A stretch of 64,000 nucleotides of DNA from Vibrio tapetis subsp. tapetis (lineage in GTDB: Bacteria > Pseudomonadota > Gammaproteobacteria > Enterobacterales > Vibrionaceae): assembly GCF_900233005.1 (NCBI RefSeq), contig NZ_LT960612.1, positions 682,001 through 746,000 of the forward strand, written 5' to 3'. Every line of letters starts with the position of its first letter. The first letter of the stretch is position 1. The position numbers and the translations under genes are program-made. Positions 1 to 9,524 of the stretch are shown piece after piece. A model generated the notes under the pieces. The model was not told where the DNA came from and made no database searches. It saw only the letters and a list, made by a program, of their open reading frames with translations.

Positions 1-140
1 TGTTTTTATTATTTATTTACCAGTCGTTTGATGTTGTTACACTAAAGTGGCCTCTTGTTATAGCTTGATTCTTATTTATTTGGATTACCTATGAAATGAG
101 ACACTGATCAACTTATATAATACTCAATTACTTTCACATT

Positions 141-168
141 TTGCATTCATTTGCATTTTGCAAATGCA
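141..168 (+). promoter_or_regulatory. LuxO-type activator sites upstream of qrr
   Basis: Positions 151-163 read TTGCATTTTGCAA, an exact match to the published LuxO consensus TTGCA-W3-TGCAA. Overlapping or nearby partial sites lie at 141-155 and 158-168. They are about 75-110 bases upstream of the sigma-54 promoter, the usual position for an enhancer-binding activator. Phosphorylated LuxO, active at low cell density, would drive qrr from here. Confidence 0.8.
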
Positions 169-237
169 GTATGCGAATAACCTTGATCGAAACAATGAAA
201 TACGGGCGCTAAATCACTAAAAAGACCATTGAAAAGT

Positions 238-253
238 TGGCACGCTTTCTGCT
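238..253 (+). promoter_or_regulatory. sigma-54 (-24/-12) promoter of qrr
   Basis: TGGCACG followed by TTTCTGCT has GG at 239-240 and GC at 251-252 separated by exactly ten bases, the invariant spacing of an RpoN promoter. Transcription would start about 10-12 bases downstream, at the first bases of the conserved Qrr sequence. Confidence 0.88.
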
Positions 254-260
254 TATGTAT

Positions 261-370
261 GACCCTTTTTAAAGCCGAGGGTCACCTAGCCAACTGACGT
301 TGTTAGTGAACCTACTTTGTTCACTTATTTATTACAGCCAATTGCTTCTTATAGCGATTGGCTTTTTTTT
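261..370 (+). ncRNA. qrr: Qrr quorum-regulatory small RNA
   Basis: The 285-310 segment (CTAGCCAACTGACGTTGTTA and following GTGAAC) is the hallmark core of Vibrio Qrr RNAs, which pair through Hfq with luxR/hapR-type, luxO, luxM and aphA mRNAs. The 5' stem-loop pairs GACCC (261-265) with GGGTC (279-283). The core is followed by a short hairpin and a Rho-independent terminator (336-370) ending in a run of T. The length, about 110 nt, fits the family. A sigma-54 promoter and LuxO sites lie immediately upstream. Vibrio species carry one to five qrr genes, and which copy this is cannot be told without the rest of the genome. The exact 5' end (260-264) is inferred from promoter spacing. Confidence 0.93.
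336..370 (+). terminator. Rho-independent terminator of qrr
   Basis: AGCCAATTGC and GCGATTGGCT form a stem around a short loop and are followed by eight T residues (363-370). This is the usual 3' end of Qrr RNAs. Confidence 0.88.
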
Positions 371-538
371 GTCCTAAATTCAGGTTAACTCTCAAAGAGT
401 AGTGCGGAAATGGGTGCAATGTGGGTTATTTTTGTGATATCGATCCAAAAAGATATCTTATTGGGGGATTTGACAATAGCAGTGTGGCGGTGAATCGTTA
501 GATTGGTCACTTCTATTTTGAATGCTATTAAATCTAAC

Positions 539-1222
539 CTATTGAAATGCCCACCAAAATGCTTCATAGAACGCTTCTTTTGCGTCGTGTTTCACGACTA
601 AACCATTGCTCGAGAGTATTTTGTCAAATGGCCATGTCATGATTTCTTGTACTGATGAACGCAGCTGAGTTTCGTTTTCCAGAGCCATTCGTTCGATGAA
701 AGGCAGGCGAAATTCTCGGTAAGCTCCGGCCAGTGAGGCAGAAATTCTTTGGCCATAAGGTAGGTGGTTTTGGTTGCCTACAAGATGATCTGCAAGCAAT
801 AGTGTTTTGCTTTCTACATCGCAAAACACAATTTTTCGCGGTTTGCGTATGCCTAATATAGCGGTTTGAAGTAACTGCCCCTTCCACAAAGGGTAGGTTT
901 CAGAGCCTAACGCCGCATCAAAGTTTAAATCGGAACGCTTTTGGATCAGTGACGGAGTGGCTAAAAAGTAAGCTTGAGAATAAGCAAGCCACCAATCTGA
1001 TAGGGAATCATGGTAATTGGGAGAAGGCTCTACAATCGCCTTGATGGAGCCAAGTTCAGACAATTCAATTTGAAGTTGTGTTGTGAGCTCGATAGGCGAA
1101 AACACGACAAGGCTACCTTCATTTGTCTTTAAGACAATCATGCGCCTTAAGTGATGGCCTATTAAATCACGGCATGGCATGTCGGCATACCATAGCCTAT
1201 TTGGGTGCCACTCTATCAACAT
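539..1222 (-). CDS. DUF4336 family protein
   Basis: A 227-residue protein with no signal peptide or membrane segment. The pattern near the N-terminus (RMIVLKTNEGSLVVFSPIEL, then QIELSELGSIKAIVEPSPNYHD) is typical of DUF4336, a family with a degenerate metallo-beta-lactamase-like fold and no established reaction. The SPI motif and the histidine of NYHD sit where the family is conserved. It reads toward qrr and stands alone, with malT also on the minus strand more than 150 bp upstream. No operon partner is apparent. The start codon is the first ATG and gives the expected family length. Function is unknown, and proximity to qrr need not mean a regulatory link. Confidence 0.72.
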   Translation of the reverse strand: MLIEWHPNRLWYADMPCRDLIGHHLRRMIVLKTNEGSLVVFSPIELTTQLQIELSELGSIKAIVEPSPNYHDSLSDWWLAYSQAYFLATPSLIQKRSDLNFDAALGSETYPLWKGQLLQTAILGIRKPRKIVFCDVESKTLLLADHLVGNQNHLPYGQRISASLAGAYREFRLPFIERMALENETQLRSSVQEIMTWPFDKILSSNGLVVKHDAKEAFYEAFWWAFQ

Positions 1223-1303
1223 TATCTGCGTCCTAGCGTTATTAAATGGAGCTTATGGTAAGTCAAGTATGTGAGCGTGATCCTTCACCCTCACGATACG
1301 TAT

Positions 1304-1355
1304 CACTTATCCTATTTCTACTCTCAGTGAGTATCAACTCAGCGATAGGTAAGTG
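1304..1355. terminator. hairpin downstream of malT, possible terminator
   Basis: CACTTATCCTAT (1304-1315) pairs with ATAGGTAAGTG (1345-1355) apart from one bulged base, enclosing a loop of about 29 bases. It lies just past the malT stop. There is no clear T run, so its role in termination is only suggested. Confidence 0.3.
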
Positions 1356-1376
1356 TTACTATTACCATAGAAAGGA

Positions 1377-4085
1377 CTAATACCCCATCAATTTTAATAG
1401 GTTTTCTGCTGTTTCAATAGCTTCTTTGCGATTTGCAATATTGAGTTTTTGATATAGATTTCGAATGTGTGTTTTAATGGTTGTACCCGCAACATCTAAC
1501 TCCTGTGCAATTTGTTCATTGCTGAACCCAGAATAGATTAAGCCCAAAACCTGCCATTCGCGCTGTGTGAGTGGGCTGGTTCGGATTAGCTCAGGTATAT
1601 TGGGATGCGTTACGAGTTTTTCTACAAAGCTCTCATCAAAATGTACAGAGCGGCTACGTTGTTTGCTCGAGATGTCTTTCATTAGTTGCTGAGCTCGGTG
1701 ACGTTCTAGGTCATCTAGCCCTGGCTTACTCATTAAGCGTTCCAAAATTTTATCTATGGAAGCCCCATCAATTAAGAAGTTGCCTATCATCCCAGTCTGA
1801 TTGGTTAAGCTTAATGCGAGCTTTAACTGTGCCTCAGCTTCTTCAGTATCACCAAGTTTAACGGCAATCACCGCTTCAACGACTAAGTTACGATTCTGGT
1901 CGGTAAGCAAGTGATGCTTTTTTGCTTCTTGTTGTAGCTTGGCAATCGTGGCTTTCGCGTCGTCACATAACCCTAGTGCAGCTTGAGCTCGGGCGACATT
2001 GCGCCATTGTAATTGATAGAAATGATTACTGTAGTTTGCTGGACGAATAGCATCAACTAGCCACGTTTCAATGGCACTATTGTCTCCGCGAGTTTGCCAG
2101 TAAAGTAACAAAGACAAAGAAGCATTGGCTGTCCAATCAATGTGGTAATTGGATTGTTGCAATAAATGCTGAATTTGCTCGATAAAGCGTGCTGCCTTGT
2201 CGAGTTCACCACGGGCTAAAGCAAGGCGTGCTAGCATAGAATAACTATGTAAGTGCTTACTTGGGTCTGCCTTTCCTAGTACATCTATTCCTTTATAAGC
2301 ACACTCTTCTGCTTCATCTAAGCGGTTCCAGCACCACAGTACTTGAGCGCGTAATCGCAGTAAAAATTCGTGCAAAGGCAATTGGTGTAAATGGTGTTCC
2401 TCGACCAATTTGAATGCGGAGTCTTGTACTTCATAGGCTGCTTGTACGAACCCTTGCGCTATTAAAATCTCGCTTTGTTGCAGCAGTGCCCATAGCGCCT
2501 GCGGAATGATGTGGTACTGGCGCGCTAGCTTTTCAGTTTGTTGCATCAGGGGCAGCGCTTGATCAAGTCGCCCCAGTACATGGTTGACTTCACCAACGAC
2601 TGAAGTGGCAACGATACGGCTACGATAAGTGGTGGAGTTAATTTGTTCTAGTGCCAGTTCAGCCAATTCCTGTGCTTCTTCAGGCTTACTCATATTGATG
2701 GCGACTTGCGCCAATAATGCGTTGATCTGTCCTTTGTCGTCCGAGGTTAACTCTATGTCGCGCTTTTCTAGTTCCAGCGCAGCCAGTGCGAGCATATCGG
2801 CTACGTCATTGTAGCGGTGCTGACTTTGTGCAAGCCAAGCGCGTAATAATGGCAGCTTTGGTGTGGCGTACAGTTGATCGTCAGTTAATGAGCCCATGGC
2901 CTTTTCAACCAAAACGAGCTCACCACGGTTGAACATGCTCCAACCGTATTGATCTAAAATTCGCGCAACTAATATACCGCTATTCGCTTTTAGCGCATGA
3001 CTTAATGCTTGGTTGGGATTGCCTTGGTTTAACCACGCATTCGACGCGTCGTTATGCAGTTGTTCTTCTTGTTGTGGAATACGAGCTTTACGCTCATGAG
3101 ACAAAAATTCGCCAAACAAGTTATGGAAGCGATACCAGTTTTGCTCCCCTTCAAGCGGGTAAATAAACAAGCCGAAACGGTTAAGCGATTCAATCATGTT
3201 TAACGTATCTTCACGTTTGGTGAGCTCGGCGGCTAACGCATCATTAAACGTATCTAACACCGAACATTGCATCAAAAATTGGCGAGTTTCACTATCGAGC
3301 AGGTCAAACACTTCTTCAACCAAGTAGTCCCACAAGTGGGCGTGATTGAATTGAGTCACCGAAACAGCAGACTGAGCTAAGGTGCGCTTTTGATGCTGTG
3401 CTTGCAACGCGATGAGTTGCAGTGCGGATGGCCAACCTTCTACATAAGTACACAAGGTGTTCGCGGTATCGTCGTCAATGCCTTCAGTCACGCGTTGATT
3501 AAAGAAACGTGTGGTTTCCTCATTATCAAACGCGAGAGATTCGTTGTCGATTTCAATCAGTAGGTCGCGTACACGTAGGTTTGCTGTTCCTAATGGTGGC
3601 GTTGCACGAGTAGTGACAACAATCGTTAAGCATTCCGGCATGTGCTTTAAAAAGAAGCGCATCGCTTCATGAATGTCATCACTGTCGATCATGTGGTAAT
3701 CGTCAAGTACCACATAACACTCTTGCTGGTACTCATTTAACTCGGTAAACAATTCACCAAACAAGTTGGTCGCAGAAGAGAACTGGCGACGCTCAGCCAA
3801 AGCTTGTGCATTTGGACAGGCATTTTGGGTAGCCTTATTCAGTGCTTGGATAAAATAATTTACAAAGCGGAAGGTGTCGTTGTCGTTTTCATCAATACTA
3901 AACCAACCCACATTGGATTTGTCCGCCAGCCATTGTGCGGCCATGGTTGTTTTGCCGTAGCCGGCTGGAGAGCGGAACAGAACAAGCTTATAGCAAGGTG
4001 CTTGTTGAAGAATATCAAGTACTCGCGGGCGTAAAATAGCATTGTGCAAGCGGCCAGGGCGAGTCAGTTTTGATGGAATCCACAT
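1377..4085 (-). CDS. malT: MalT, ATP-dependent maltose regulon activator
   Basis: A 902-residue STAND-class regulator, the length of E. coli MalT (901). The N-terminus [20 protein letters not shown] leads into a Walker A loop (GYGKTTMA, about residues 41-48). A Walker B-like region ([12 protein letters not shown], about 118-129) follows, then a long TPR-like helical middle. The C-terminus (about 835-895) is a LuxR-type helix-turn-helix beginning [20 protein letters not shown]. In the known system MalT binds maltotriose plus ATP, oligomerises and activates mal promoters. Here it is transcribed away from malP-malQ, and GGAGGA-type boxes for it lie in front of malP. All expected domains are present and no lesion was seen. 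Confidence 0.97.
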   Translation of the reverse strand: MWIPSKLTRPGRLHNAILRPRVLDILQQAPCYKLVLFRSPAGYGKTTMAAQWLADKSNVGWFSIDENDNDTFRFVNYFIQALNKATQNACPNAQALAERRQFSSATNLFGELFTELNEYQQECYVVLDDYHMIDSDDIHEAMRFFLKHMPECLTIVVTTRATPPLGTANLRVRDLLIEIDNESLAFDNEETTRFFNQRVTEGIDDDTANTLCTYVEGWPSALQLIALQAQHQKRTLAQSAVSVTQFNHAHLWDYLVEEVFDLLDSETRQFLMQCSVLDTFNDALAAELTKREDTLNMIESLNRFGLFIYPLEGEQNWYRFHNLFGEFLSHERKARIPQQEEQLHNDASNAWLNQGNPNQALSHALKANSGILVARILDQYGWSMFNRGELVLVEKAMGSLTDDQLYATPKLPLLRAWLAQSQHRYNDVADMLALAALELEKRDIELTSDDKGQINALLAQVAINMSKPEEAQELAELALEQINSTTYRSRIVATSVVGEVNHVLGRLDQALPLMQQTEKLARQYHIIPQALWALLQQSEILIAQGFVQAAYEVQDSAFKLVEEHHLHQLPLHEFLLRLRAQVLWCWNRLDEAEECAYKGIDVLGKADPSKHLHSYSMLARLALARGELDKAARFIEQIQHLLQQSNYHIDWTANASLSLLLYWQTRGDNSAIETWLVDAIRPANYSNHFYQLQWRNVARAQAALGLCDDAKATIAKLQQEAKKHHLLTDQNRNLVVEAVIAVKLGDTEEAEAQLKLALSLTNQTGMIGNFLIDGASIDKILERLMSKPGLDDLERHRAQQLMKDISSKQRSRSVHFDESFVEKLVTHPNIPELIRTSPLTQREWQVLGLIYSGFSNEQIAQELDVAGTTIKTHIRNLYQKLNIANRKEAIETAENLLKLMGY

Positions 4086-4418
4086 AATTATTGTCTTTTT
4101 TGTTGGGGTTGCTGGCGCTGATATTACTCATCGAATCCACTCACATCCATGATCAAGTTCAGAAATGTATATATGTAACTCAATATGACCTCGCTACGCC
4201 TTATATTTGTGAGGCTGGTCAACTTATGGGGCATTGTAACGAATTTGTCTATTGCTATTTACACGATAATTGCCGATTTTGGTATGCATGCAGTGTTCTA
4301 TCACGGAACGATATGTGATCAACCTTGCATTATTTGCAAAGAGAAGCGACGACGTAGTGAAAGAGAGTGGTGGTTATTAAACCGTCAACTGAACGGTTTG
4401 ATGTGAAGAAAGTCACGC

Positions 4419-4444
4419 CCGGATATGAGTAATCCGGACTTTTT
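4419..4444 (+). terminator. hairpin with T run
   Basis: CCGGAT and ATCCGG form a stem around a short loop, followed by TTTTT. It would stop plus-strand transcripts from the 4.1-4.4 kb region before the malP promoter. Confidence 0.6.
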
Positions 4445-4459
4445 GTGATTCGACTCACT
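4444..4459. promoter_or_regulatory. CRP-like site upstream of malP
   Basis: TGTGA-TTCGAC-TCACT matches the CRP consensus TGTGA-N6-TCACA at nine of ten conserved positions. CRP-cAMP activation together with MalT is established for enterobacterial mal promoters, so the location is sensible. Confidence 0.65.
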
Positions 4460-4495
4460 GAATGTGTTTCACCACCTCCTCTACGCCCTTACCTC

Positions 4496-4525
4496 TCCTC
4501 CTTGTCCTCCCTTGTTTTAGGAGGA
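4496..4525. promoter_or_regulatory. MalT boxes upstream of malP
   Basis: Three copies of the MalT core GGA(G/T)GA: TCCTCC at 4496-4501 and 4505-4510 (reverse orientation) and GGAGGA at 4520-4525 (forward). Clustered cores in mixed orientation before malP match the known MalT promoter layout. Confidence 0.6.
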
Positions 4526-4594
4526 TGTTTCGCAAACTCTGTCCATGCAGGATATGGGTATTAAATGGATTACACCTTAAAGCGAGATTTCAAG

Positions 4595-7048
4595 ATGAAG
4601 CCTACTGAACAACTGAAATTTGATAAAGAGCTGTTTAAGCGCTCGGTAAAAAAACACCTAGCGTCTACTTACGCTGTTAAAGTTGAAAATGCTGATAGTC
4701 GTGCATGGTATCTAGCAATGGGTCGTGCTCTTGCAGAGCTAACGACGTTTGATCTGTTAGAAACAGAGAACGATCCTAAAATCAAAAATGCGAAAAGCCT
4801 AAATTACCTATCACTCGAGTTTTTGATTGGCCGTCTTACCGGTAATAACCTCATCAGCATGGGTCTTTACGAGCAAATCACAGAGGCGATGGGTGAGTTA
4901 GATCAAAACCTAACCGACCTTTTGGAAGAAGAGCGTGACCCATCTTTGGGTAATGGTGGTTTAGGCCGTTTAGCTGCGTGTTTCATGGATTCATGTGCCG
5001 CGCAAGAATACCCAACAGTGGGTTACGGCTTGCATTACGAATACGGTTTGTTCAAGCAATCATTTAAAGAAGGTCACCAACAAGAAGCACCTGATGCATG
5101 GCGCGGTGTTGAGGGCTACCCTTGGGAAGTGGCTCGTCCTGAGCTTGCTCAAGAAATTGGCTTCTTTGGTCATGTTGAAGTGTACACAGAAAACGGCAAA
5201 GAAAAGCGTCGTTGGGTTCCTGGAATGCACGTACAAGGCATGCCTTGGGATTTACCTATCGTTGGTTACCAAAGCAACACAGTTTACCCATTACGCTTAT
5301 GGGAATGTCGCGCTATCGCTCCTTTCTCTCTAGAAAGTTTTAACAATGGCGATTACTTCGAAGCGCAGCACGCACTCATCGATGCGGGTAACATCACCAA
5401 AGTTCTTTACCCGAACGATAACCACGAAAAAGGCAAAACACTTCGCCTTATGCAACAGTACTTCCATTCTGCAGCATCTGTTCGTGATATTTTGCGTCGC
5501 CACGAAGCGGCAGGCCACACACTGGCTGACCTACCTAAGCTTGAGACGATTCAGCTTAACGATACTCACCCGACGATCGCTCTTCCTGAATTGATGCGTA
5601 TCCTTGTGGATGAAAGAGACCTGTCGTGGGATGCTGCATGGGAAATCTGTTCTCATACGTTTGCATACACTAACCACACATTGCTTCCTGAAGCGCTGGA
5701 AACATGGAGCGAGTCTTTGATTCAGCGCCTGCTTCCTCGTCATATGGAAATCATCTACCAAATCAACCACCTGTTCCTACAAGATGTACGTGCTAAGTGG
5801 CCTGGTGATGTAGCAAAACAACAGAAACTTTCTATCATCCAAGAAGGTTTCCACCGCATGGTTCGCATGGCTAACCTTTGTGTTGTGGGTTCGTACGCAG
5901 TAAACGGCGTAGCCGCATTGCACTCACAGCTGGTTAAGCGTGACTTGTTCCCTGAGTTCCACGAGCTTTATCCTACGCGTTTGCACAACGTCACCAATGG
6001 TATTACGCCACGTCGTTGGTTGAAGTTCTGTAACCCAGGCCTATCTGACCTTATTTCGGATAAGATCGGTACGCAGTGGCCGGGCAAACTTGAGCAGTTA
6101 GAAGAAATTGCTAAGTACGCAGAAGATAAGAAATTCCAAAAAGAATACATGGCTGTGAAGAAGGCGAATAAACAACGTCTGGCTGATTGGGTTCAAGAGA
6201 ACATGGACATCGAACTCGATACCAATGCTATCTTTGATGTTCAAATCAAGCGTCTTCACGAGTACAAGCGTCAGCATCTAAACTTGCTGCACATCTTGTC
6301 TCTGTATCACCGTCTATTAAACGACCCTACGTTTGATATGGCGCCACGAGTTGTGTTCTTTGCTGCAAAAGCGGCACCGGGTTATCACCTAGCAAAAGAG
6401 ATCATCTACGCAACGAACAAGATTGCAGAGAAAGTGAATAACGATCCTCGCATCGCTGGCAAGCTGAAAGTGGTCTTCGTTCCTGATTATCGTGTAAGCA
6501 TGGCTGAAATCATCATTCCAGCAGCCGACGTTTCTGAGCAAATCTCTACAGCAGGTAAAGAAGCTTCAGGTACGGGTAACATGAAAATGGCGCTAAACGG
6601 TGCGCTTACTATCGGTACGATGGACGGTGCAAACGTAGAGATCCGTGAAGAAGTGGGTGACGACAATATCTACATCTTTGGCCTAGACGTTGACGGTGTT
6701 GAATCGGTGAAAGCGAACGGTTACAACCCGTTTGATTACTACAATGCGGATCACTTACTTAAGTCTTCTCTTGACCTATTACTTGGTGATGAGTTCACAC
6801 CAGGCGAACCAGGTAAGCTGCGCGCAACCTACGACAGCCTACTAGATGGCGGTGACCCTTATCTTGTGCTTGCTGACTTCGCATCTTATGTGAAAGCGCA
6901 CGAAGACATGGACGCACAATACCGTGACCAAGCGGGTTGGGCTAAGAAAGCAATTCTGAACACGGCACTCGTGGGCAAATTCAGCTCAGACCGTAGTATC
7001 CGTGATTACGTTAATAATATTTGGAAACTAGAAACGGTTAAGCGTTAA
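4595..7048 (+). CDS. malP: MalP, maltodextrin/glycogen phosphorylase
   Basis: Releases glucose-1-phosphate from alpha-1,4-glucans in the cytoplasm (GT35 family). From the ATG at 4595 the protein is 817 residues, the usual length. An upstream in-frame ATG at 4565 would add ten residues that are atypical for the family. The PLP-binding segment EASGTGNMKMALNGALTIGT, with its Schiff-base lysine, lies at about residues 653-672. DPSLGNGGLGRLAACFMDSC near residue 115 and PTVGYGLHYEYGLF are standard phosphorylase signatures. It is followed 58 bp later by malQ, the classic malPQ pair. CRP and MalT sites upstream indicate maltodextrin induction. Confidence 0.97.
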   Translation: MKPTEQLKFDKELFKRSVKKHLASTYAVKVENADSRAWYLAMGRALAELTTFDLLETENDPKIKNAKSLNYLSLEFLIGRLTGNNLISMGLYEQITEAMGELDQNLTDLLEEERDPSLGNGGLGRLAACFMDSCAAQEYPTVGYGLHYEYGLFKQSFKEGHQQEAPDAWRGVEGYPWEVARPELAQEIGFFGHVEVYTENGKEKRRWVPGMHVQGMPWDLPIVGYQSNTVYPLRLWECRAIAPFSLESFNNGDYFEAQHALIDAGNITKVLYPNDNHEKGKTLRLMQQYFHSAASVRDILRRHEAAGHTLADLPKLETIQLNDTHPTIALPELMRILVDERDLSWDAAWEICSHTFAYTNHTLLPEALETWSESLIQRLLPRHMEIIYQINHLFLQDVRAKWPGDVAKQQKLSIIQEGFHRMVRMANLCVVGSYAVNGVAALHSQLVKRDLFPEFHELYPTRLHNVTNGITPRRWLKFCNPGLSDLISDKIGTQWPGKLEQLEEIAKYAEDKKFQKEYMAVKKANKQRLADWVQENMDIELDTNAIFDVQIKRLHEYKRQHLNLLHILSLYHRLLNDPTFDMAPRVVFFAAKAAPGYHLAKEIIYATNKIAEKVNNDPRIAGKLKVVFVPDYRVSMAEIIIPAADVSEQISTAGKEASGTGNMKMALNGALTIGTMDGANVEIREEVGDDNIYIFGLDVDGVESVKANGYNPFDYYNADHLLKSSLDLLLGDEFTPGEPGKLRATYDSLLDGGDPYLVLADFASYVKAHEDMDAQYRDQAGWAKKAILNTALVGKFSSDRSIRDYVNNIWKLETVKR

Positions 7049-7106
7049 GTTTCCATAATTACACCCTACCAAGAAGGCGGGTTCATGCCCGCCTTCGGAG
7101 AGAGCG

Positions 7107-9284
7107 ATGAAAAAGCAAACAGTATTAAAACAAGTCGCTGAAATGGCTCGTATCACCGACAGTTATGTTAGCGCATGGGGCGACGAAGCGTCCGTTTCTG
7201 ATGACACCATTCGACACCTCCTTGCTGCACTCGGCTACGATACATCCAGTGACGAGTCACTATTAAAGTCTGCCGAGAGGAAGCATAAAAAGGATGTGCT
7301 ACCGCCTGTGCTTGTATTACAAGATGATGCTCCCGTTCATGTGGAATTACATCTTGGAGCGAGTGCACGTGAAAGTGAATTCAGTTGGCGTTTAGAAACG
7401 GAACAAGGTGAAGTATTAGAGGGCTACCTGCAATCTCAAATCGTCAGAGACGAACGAGATCAGGGTGGTCCTTTGGTGTTTGCACTGCCAAGTGGGCTTT
7501 CTTGGGGTTATCACAAACTGATTGTTAGCCGTAAGCGTCGTAAAACACCTTATGAAATGACGTTAGTGATCGCACCTAAATCTTGCTACAAGCAAGAGCC
7601 TTTGCAATGTGGTAAAAAAATCTGGGGACCAAGCGTACAGCTCTATACCCTAAGAACGAACCATAACTGGGGTATCGGTGATTTTGGCGATTTAAAACAA
7701 TTGGTTAGCGAGATCGCATCACGTGGTGGCGATTTTGTTGGTTTGAACCCAATTCACTCTCTTTTCCCTGCAAACCCTGAAGGGGCGAGCCCATATAGCC
7801 CGTCTTCTCGCCGTTGGTTAAATGTTTTATATATTGATGTGAGCTCGGTTTCAGAGTTTGCATTAAGTGCGAAGGCACAGCAGCTGGTTGGTAGCACTGC
7901 TTTTCAGCAACGATTGCAAAAAGCGCGTGACGCGCATTGGGTGAATTACACCGAAGTGTCGGCTCTAAAAATGAGCGTGTTACCGATGCTGTTTGAAGAA
8001 TTTAAAACTCGCCATATCGCGAGCAAAACAGATCGCGCAGCTGACTTCCAAGCGTTTGTTAAAGCTGGAGGCGAAAGCTTACTTCAGCAAGCCTCTTTCG
8101 ATGCTCTGCATGAATACCTTCATAACGAAGATGACCAAATTTGGGGCTGGCCGGTATTCCCAGAGAGTTACCGCAAGTTTGATAGCCCAGCCGTTAAGAA
8201 GTTTATTGAAAAAGAAAACGACAAAGTCCAACTGCACATGTATTTGCAGTGGTTAGCAGACGGTCAAATTAAAGAAGCGCAAGCTCTGGCTGAAGAAAAA
8301 GGCATGTGCATTGGTATCTACCGAGATCTTGCTGTAGGCGTTGCCGATTCAGGTTCAGAGACTTGGGCTGATAAAGACGATTTATGTCAGGATGTGAGCA
8401 TCGGTGCTCCGCCAGATATTCTTGGTCCGTTAGGTCAAAACTGGGGTTTACCACCGCTTAACCCGCAGCAACTTCAAGTGACGGCTTATCAACCATATAT
8501 TGATTTGCTACGTGCAAACATGAAGCATTGTGGCGCACTTCGAATTGACCACGTGTTGGGCTTATTACGCCTATGGTGGATACCAAAAGGTGAAGATGCA
8601 ACGAAAGGGGCGTACATCTACTACCCAGTAGAAGATATGCTAGCGATTTTGGCTCTAGAGAGTCATCGCTACCGTTGTTCTGTGATCGGCGAAGACTTGG
8701 GTACCGTTCCTGATGAGATTGTCGAAATCTTGGCTGATGCGGGTGTGCACTCATACAAGGTCTTCTTCTTTGAAACAGCGGAAGATGGCGGTTATTACTC
8801 TCCAACTCATTACAAAGATCAGTCAATGACGGCTCTGTGTACGCACGATATGCCAACGTTACGTGGCTTCTGGCACTGTGAAGATTTGAAAACTGGACAA
8901 GAACTTGGGCTGTACCCAGATCCCGTTCAGCTTGAAGGCTTGTTTGATGATCGTCTTAAGTGTAAACAAGAAATCATTAACAGCGTAGCAGGCCACGGTT
9001 ATTTGCCTGATGGCGTTGGACGTGACGCATCCTTGGTTCCGATGGACAAGCATTTGAGTGAAGCGTTGCAAGTTCATGTTGCTGCAGGTTCTAGTGCGCT
9101 ACTGAGTATTCAATTAGAAGATTGGCTGCAAATGGATAAGCCGGTAAACATTCCGGGTACGGTGAACGAATACCCAAACTGGCGTCGTAAGTTGTCGATG
9201 AACTTGGACCAAGTCTTTGGTAATAGCGATGTGAACCATATTGCAGCTCGTATCACCGAAGTCCGTCGTAAAGCAAGTCAATAA
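7107..9284 (+). CDS. malQ: MalQ, 4-alpha-glucanotransferase (amylomaltase)
   Basis: A 725-residue GH77 enzyme that transfers dextrinyl groups between maltodextrins and frees glucose, providing longer substrates for MalP. The catalytic aspartate lies in RIDHVLGLLRLWWIP (about residue 477), the acid/base glutamate in VIGEDLGTVP (about 531), and the third carboxylate in ALCTHDMPTLRGFW. The N-terminal domain of about 150 residues is the extension found in enterobacterial-type MalQ. A strong ribosome site (GGAGAGAG) precedes the ATG. It is probably co-transcribed with malP. Confidence 0.97.
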   Translation: MKKQTVLKQVAEMARITDSYVSAWGDEASVSDDTIRHLLAALGYDTSSDESLLKSAERKHKKDVLPPVLVLQDDAPVHVELHLGASARESEFSWRLETEQGEVLEGYLQSQIVRDERDQGGPLVFALPSGLSWGYHKLIVSRKRRKTPYEMTLVIAPKSCYKQEPLQCGKKIWGPSVQLYTLRTNHNWGIGDFGDLKQLVSEIASRGGDFVGLNPIHSLFPANPEGASPYSPSSRRWLNVLYIDVSSVSEFALSAKAQQLVGSTAFQQRLQKARDAHWVNYTEVSALKMSVLPMLFEEFKTRHIASKTDRAADFQAFVKAGGESLLQQASFDALHEYLHNEDDQIWGWPVFPESYRKFDSPAVKKFIEKENDKVQLHMYLQWLADGQIKEAQALAEEKGMCIGIYRDLAVGVADSGSETWADKDDLCQDVSIGAPPDILGPLGQNWGLPPLNPQQLQVTAYQPYIDLLRANMKHCGALRIDHVLGLLRLWWIPKGEDATKGAYIYYPVEDMLAILALESHRYRCSVIGEDLGTVPDEIVEILADAGVHSYKVFFFETAEDGGYYSPTHYKDQSMTALCTHDMPTLRGFWHCEDLKTGQELGLYPDPVQLEGLFDDRLKCKQEIINSVAGHGYLPDGVGRDASLVPMDKHLSEALQVHVAAGSSALLSIQLEDWLQMDKPVNIPGTVNEYPNWRRKLSMNLDQVFGNSDVNHIAARITEVRRKASQ

Positions 9285-9419
9285 TGATGATAAAACAAAG
9301 TGGTATAAGGAGTTGCCTAATTTATGCAAGCACTTTCACTTTGTAAGAAGCATGGTAGACTGAGCACACTTTGTTGTGCGTTTATACGGTAAAGTCTCAC
9401 CCTTAGGGGTGAATTAAGT

Positions 9420-9446
9420 GCTCGTCCTTTAAGGGCGGGCATTTTT
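9420..9446 (+). terminator. hairpin with T run between malQ and glgB
   Basis: GCTCGTCC and GGGCGGGC (with G-U pairs) form a stem followed by ATTTTT. It could end the malPQ transcript or attenuate read-through into glgB. The rest of the 200-bp gap has a second small hairpin (GCACA/TGTGC near 9364-9379) and no gene. Confidence 0.6.
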
Positions 9447-9524
9447 CATAATAATGGAATATCAATCTTTGTTATTACATCGATTGAAATGAGAGATATC
9501 TCATATGTGTCAGGGGAAAAGGCA

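Larger units (their letters stand above)
4086..4594. other. malT-malP divergent regulatory region
   Basis: About 500 bp between the divergent malT and malP. It contains a hairpin with T run at 4419-4444, a CRP-like site at 4444-4459 and three MalT-box cores between 4496 and 4525. The stretch 4091-4406 has two short overlapping open frames (75 and 73 codons) with no recognisable family and no clear Shine-Dalgarno sequence. They are not annotated as genes. Confidence 0.6.

Noticed and set aside
385..567. 60-codon minus-strand frame between qrr and the DUF4336 gene
   Set aside because: It overlaps the DUF4336 3' end in another frame and shows no ribosome site or family.
4091..4406. Two overlapping short plus-strand open frames (75 and 73 codons) between malT and malP
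   Set aside because: No ribosome site, no recognisable family, and overlap with one another. The hairpin at 4419 shows that something may be transcribed here, but not which frame.
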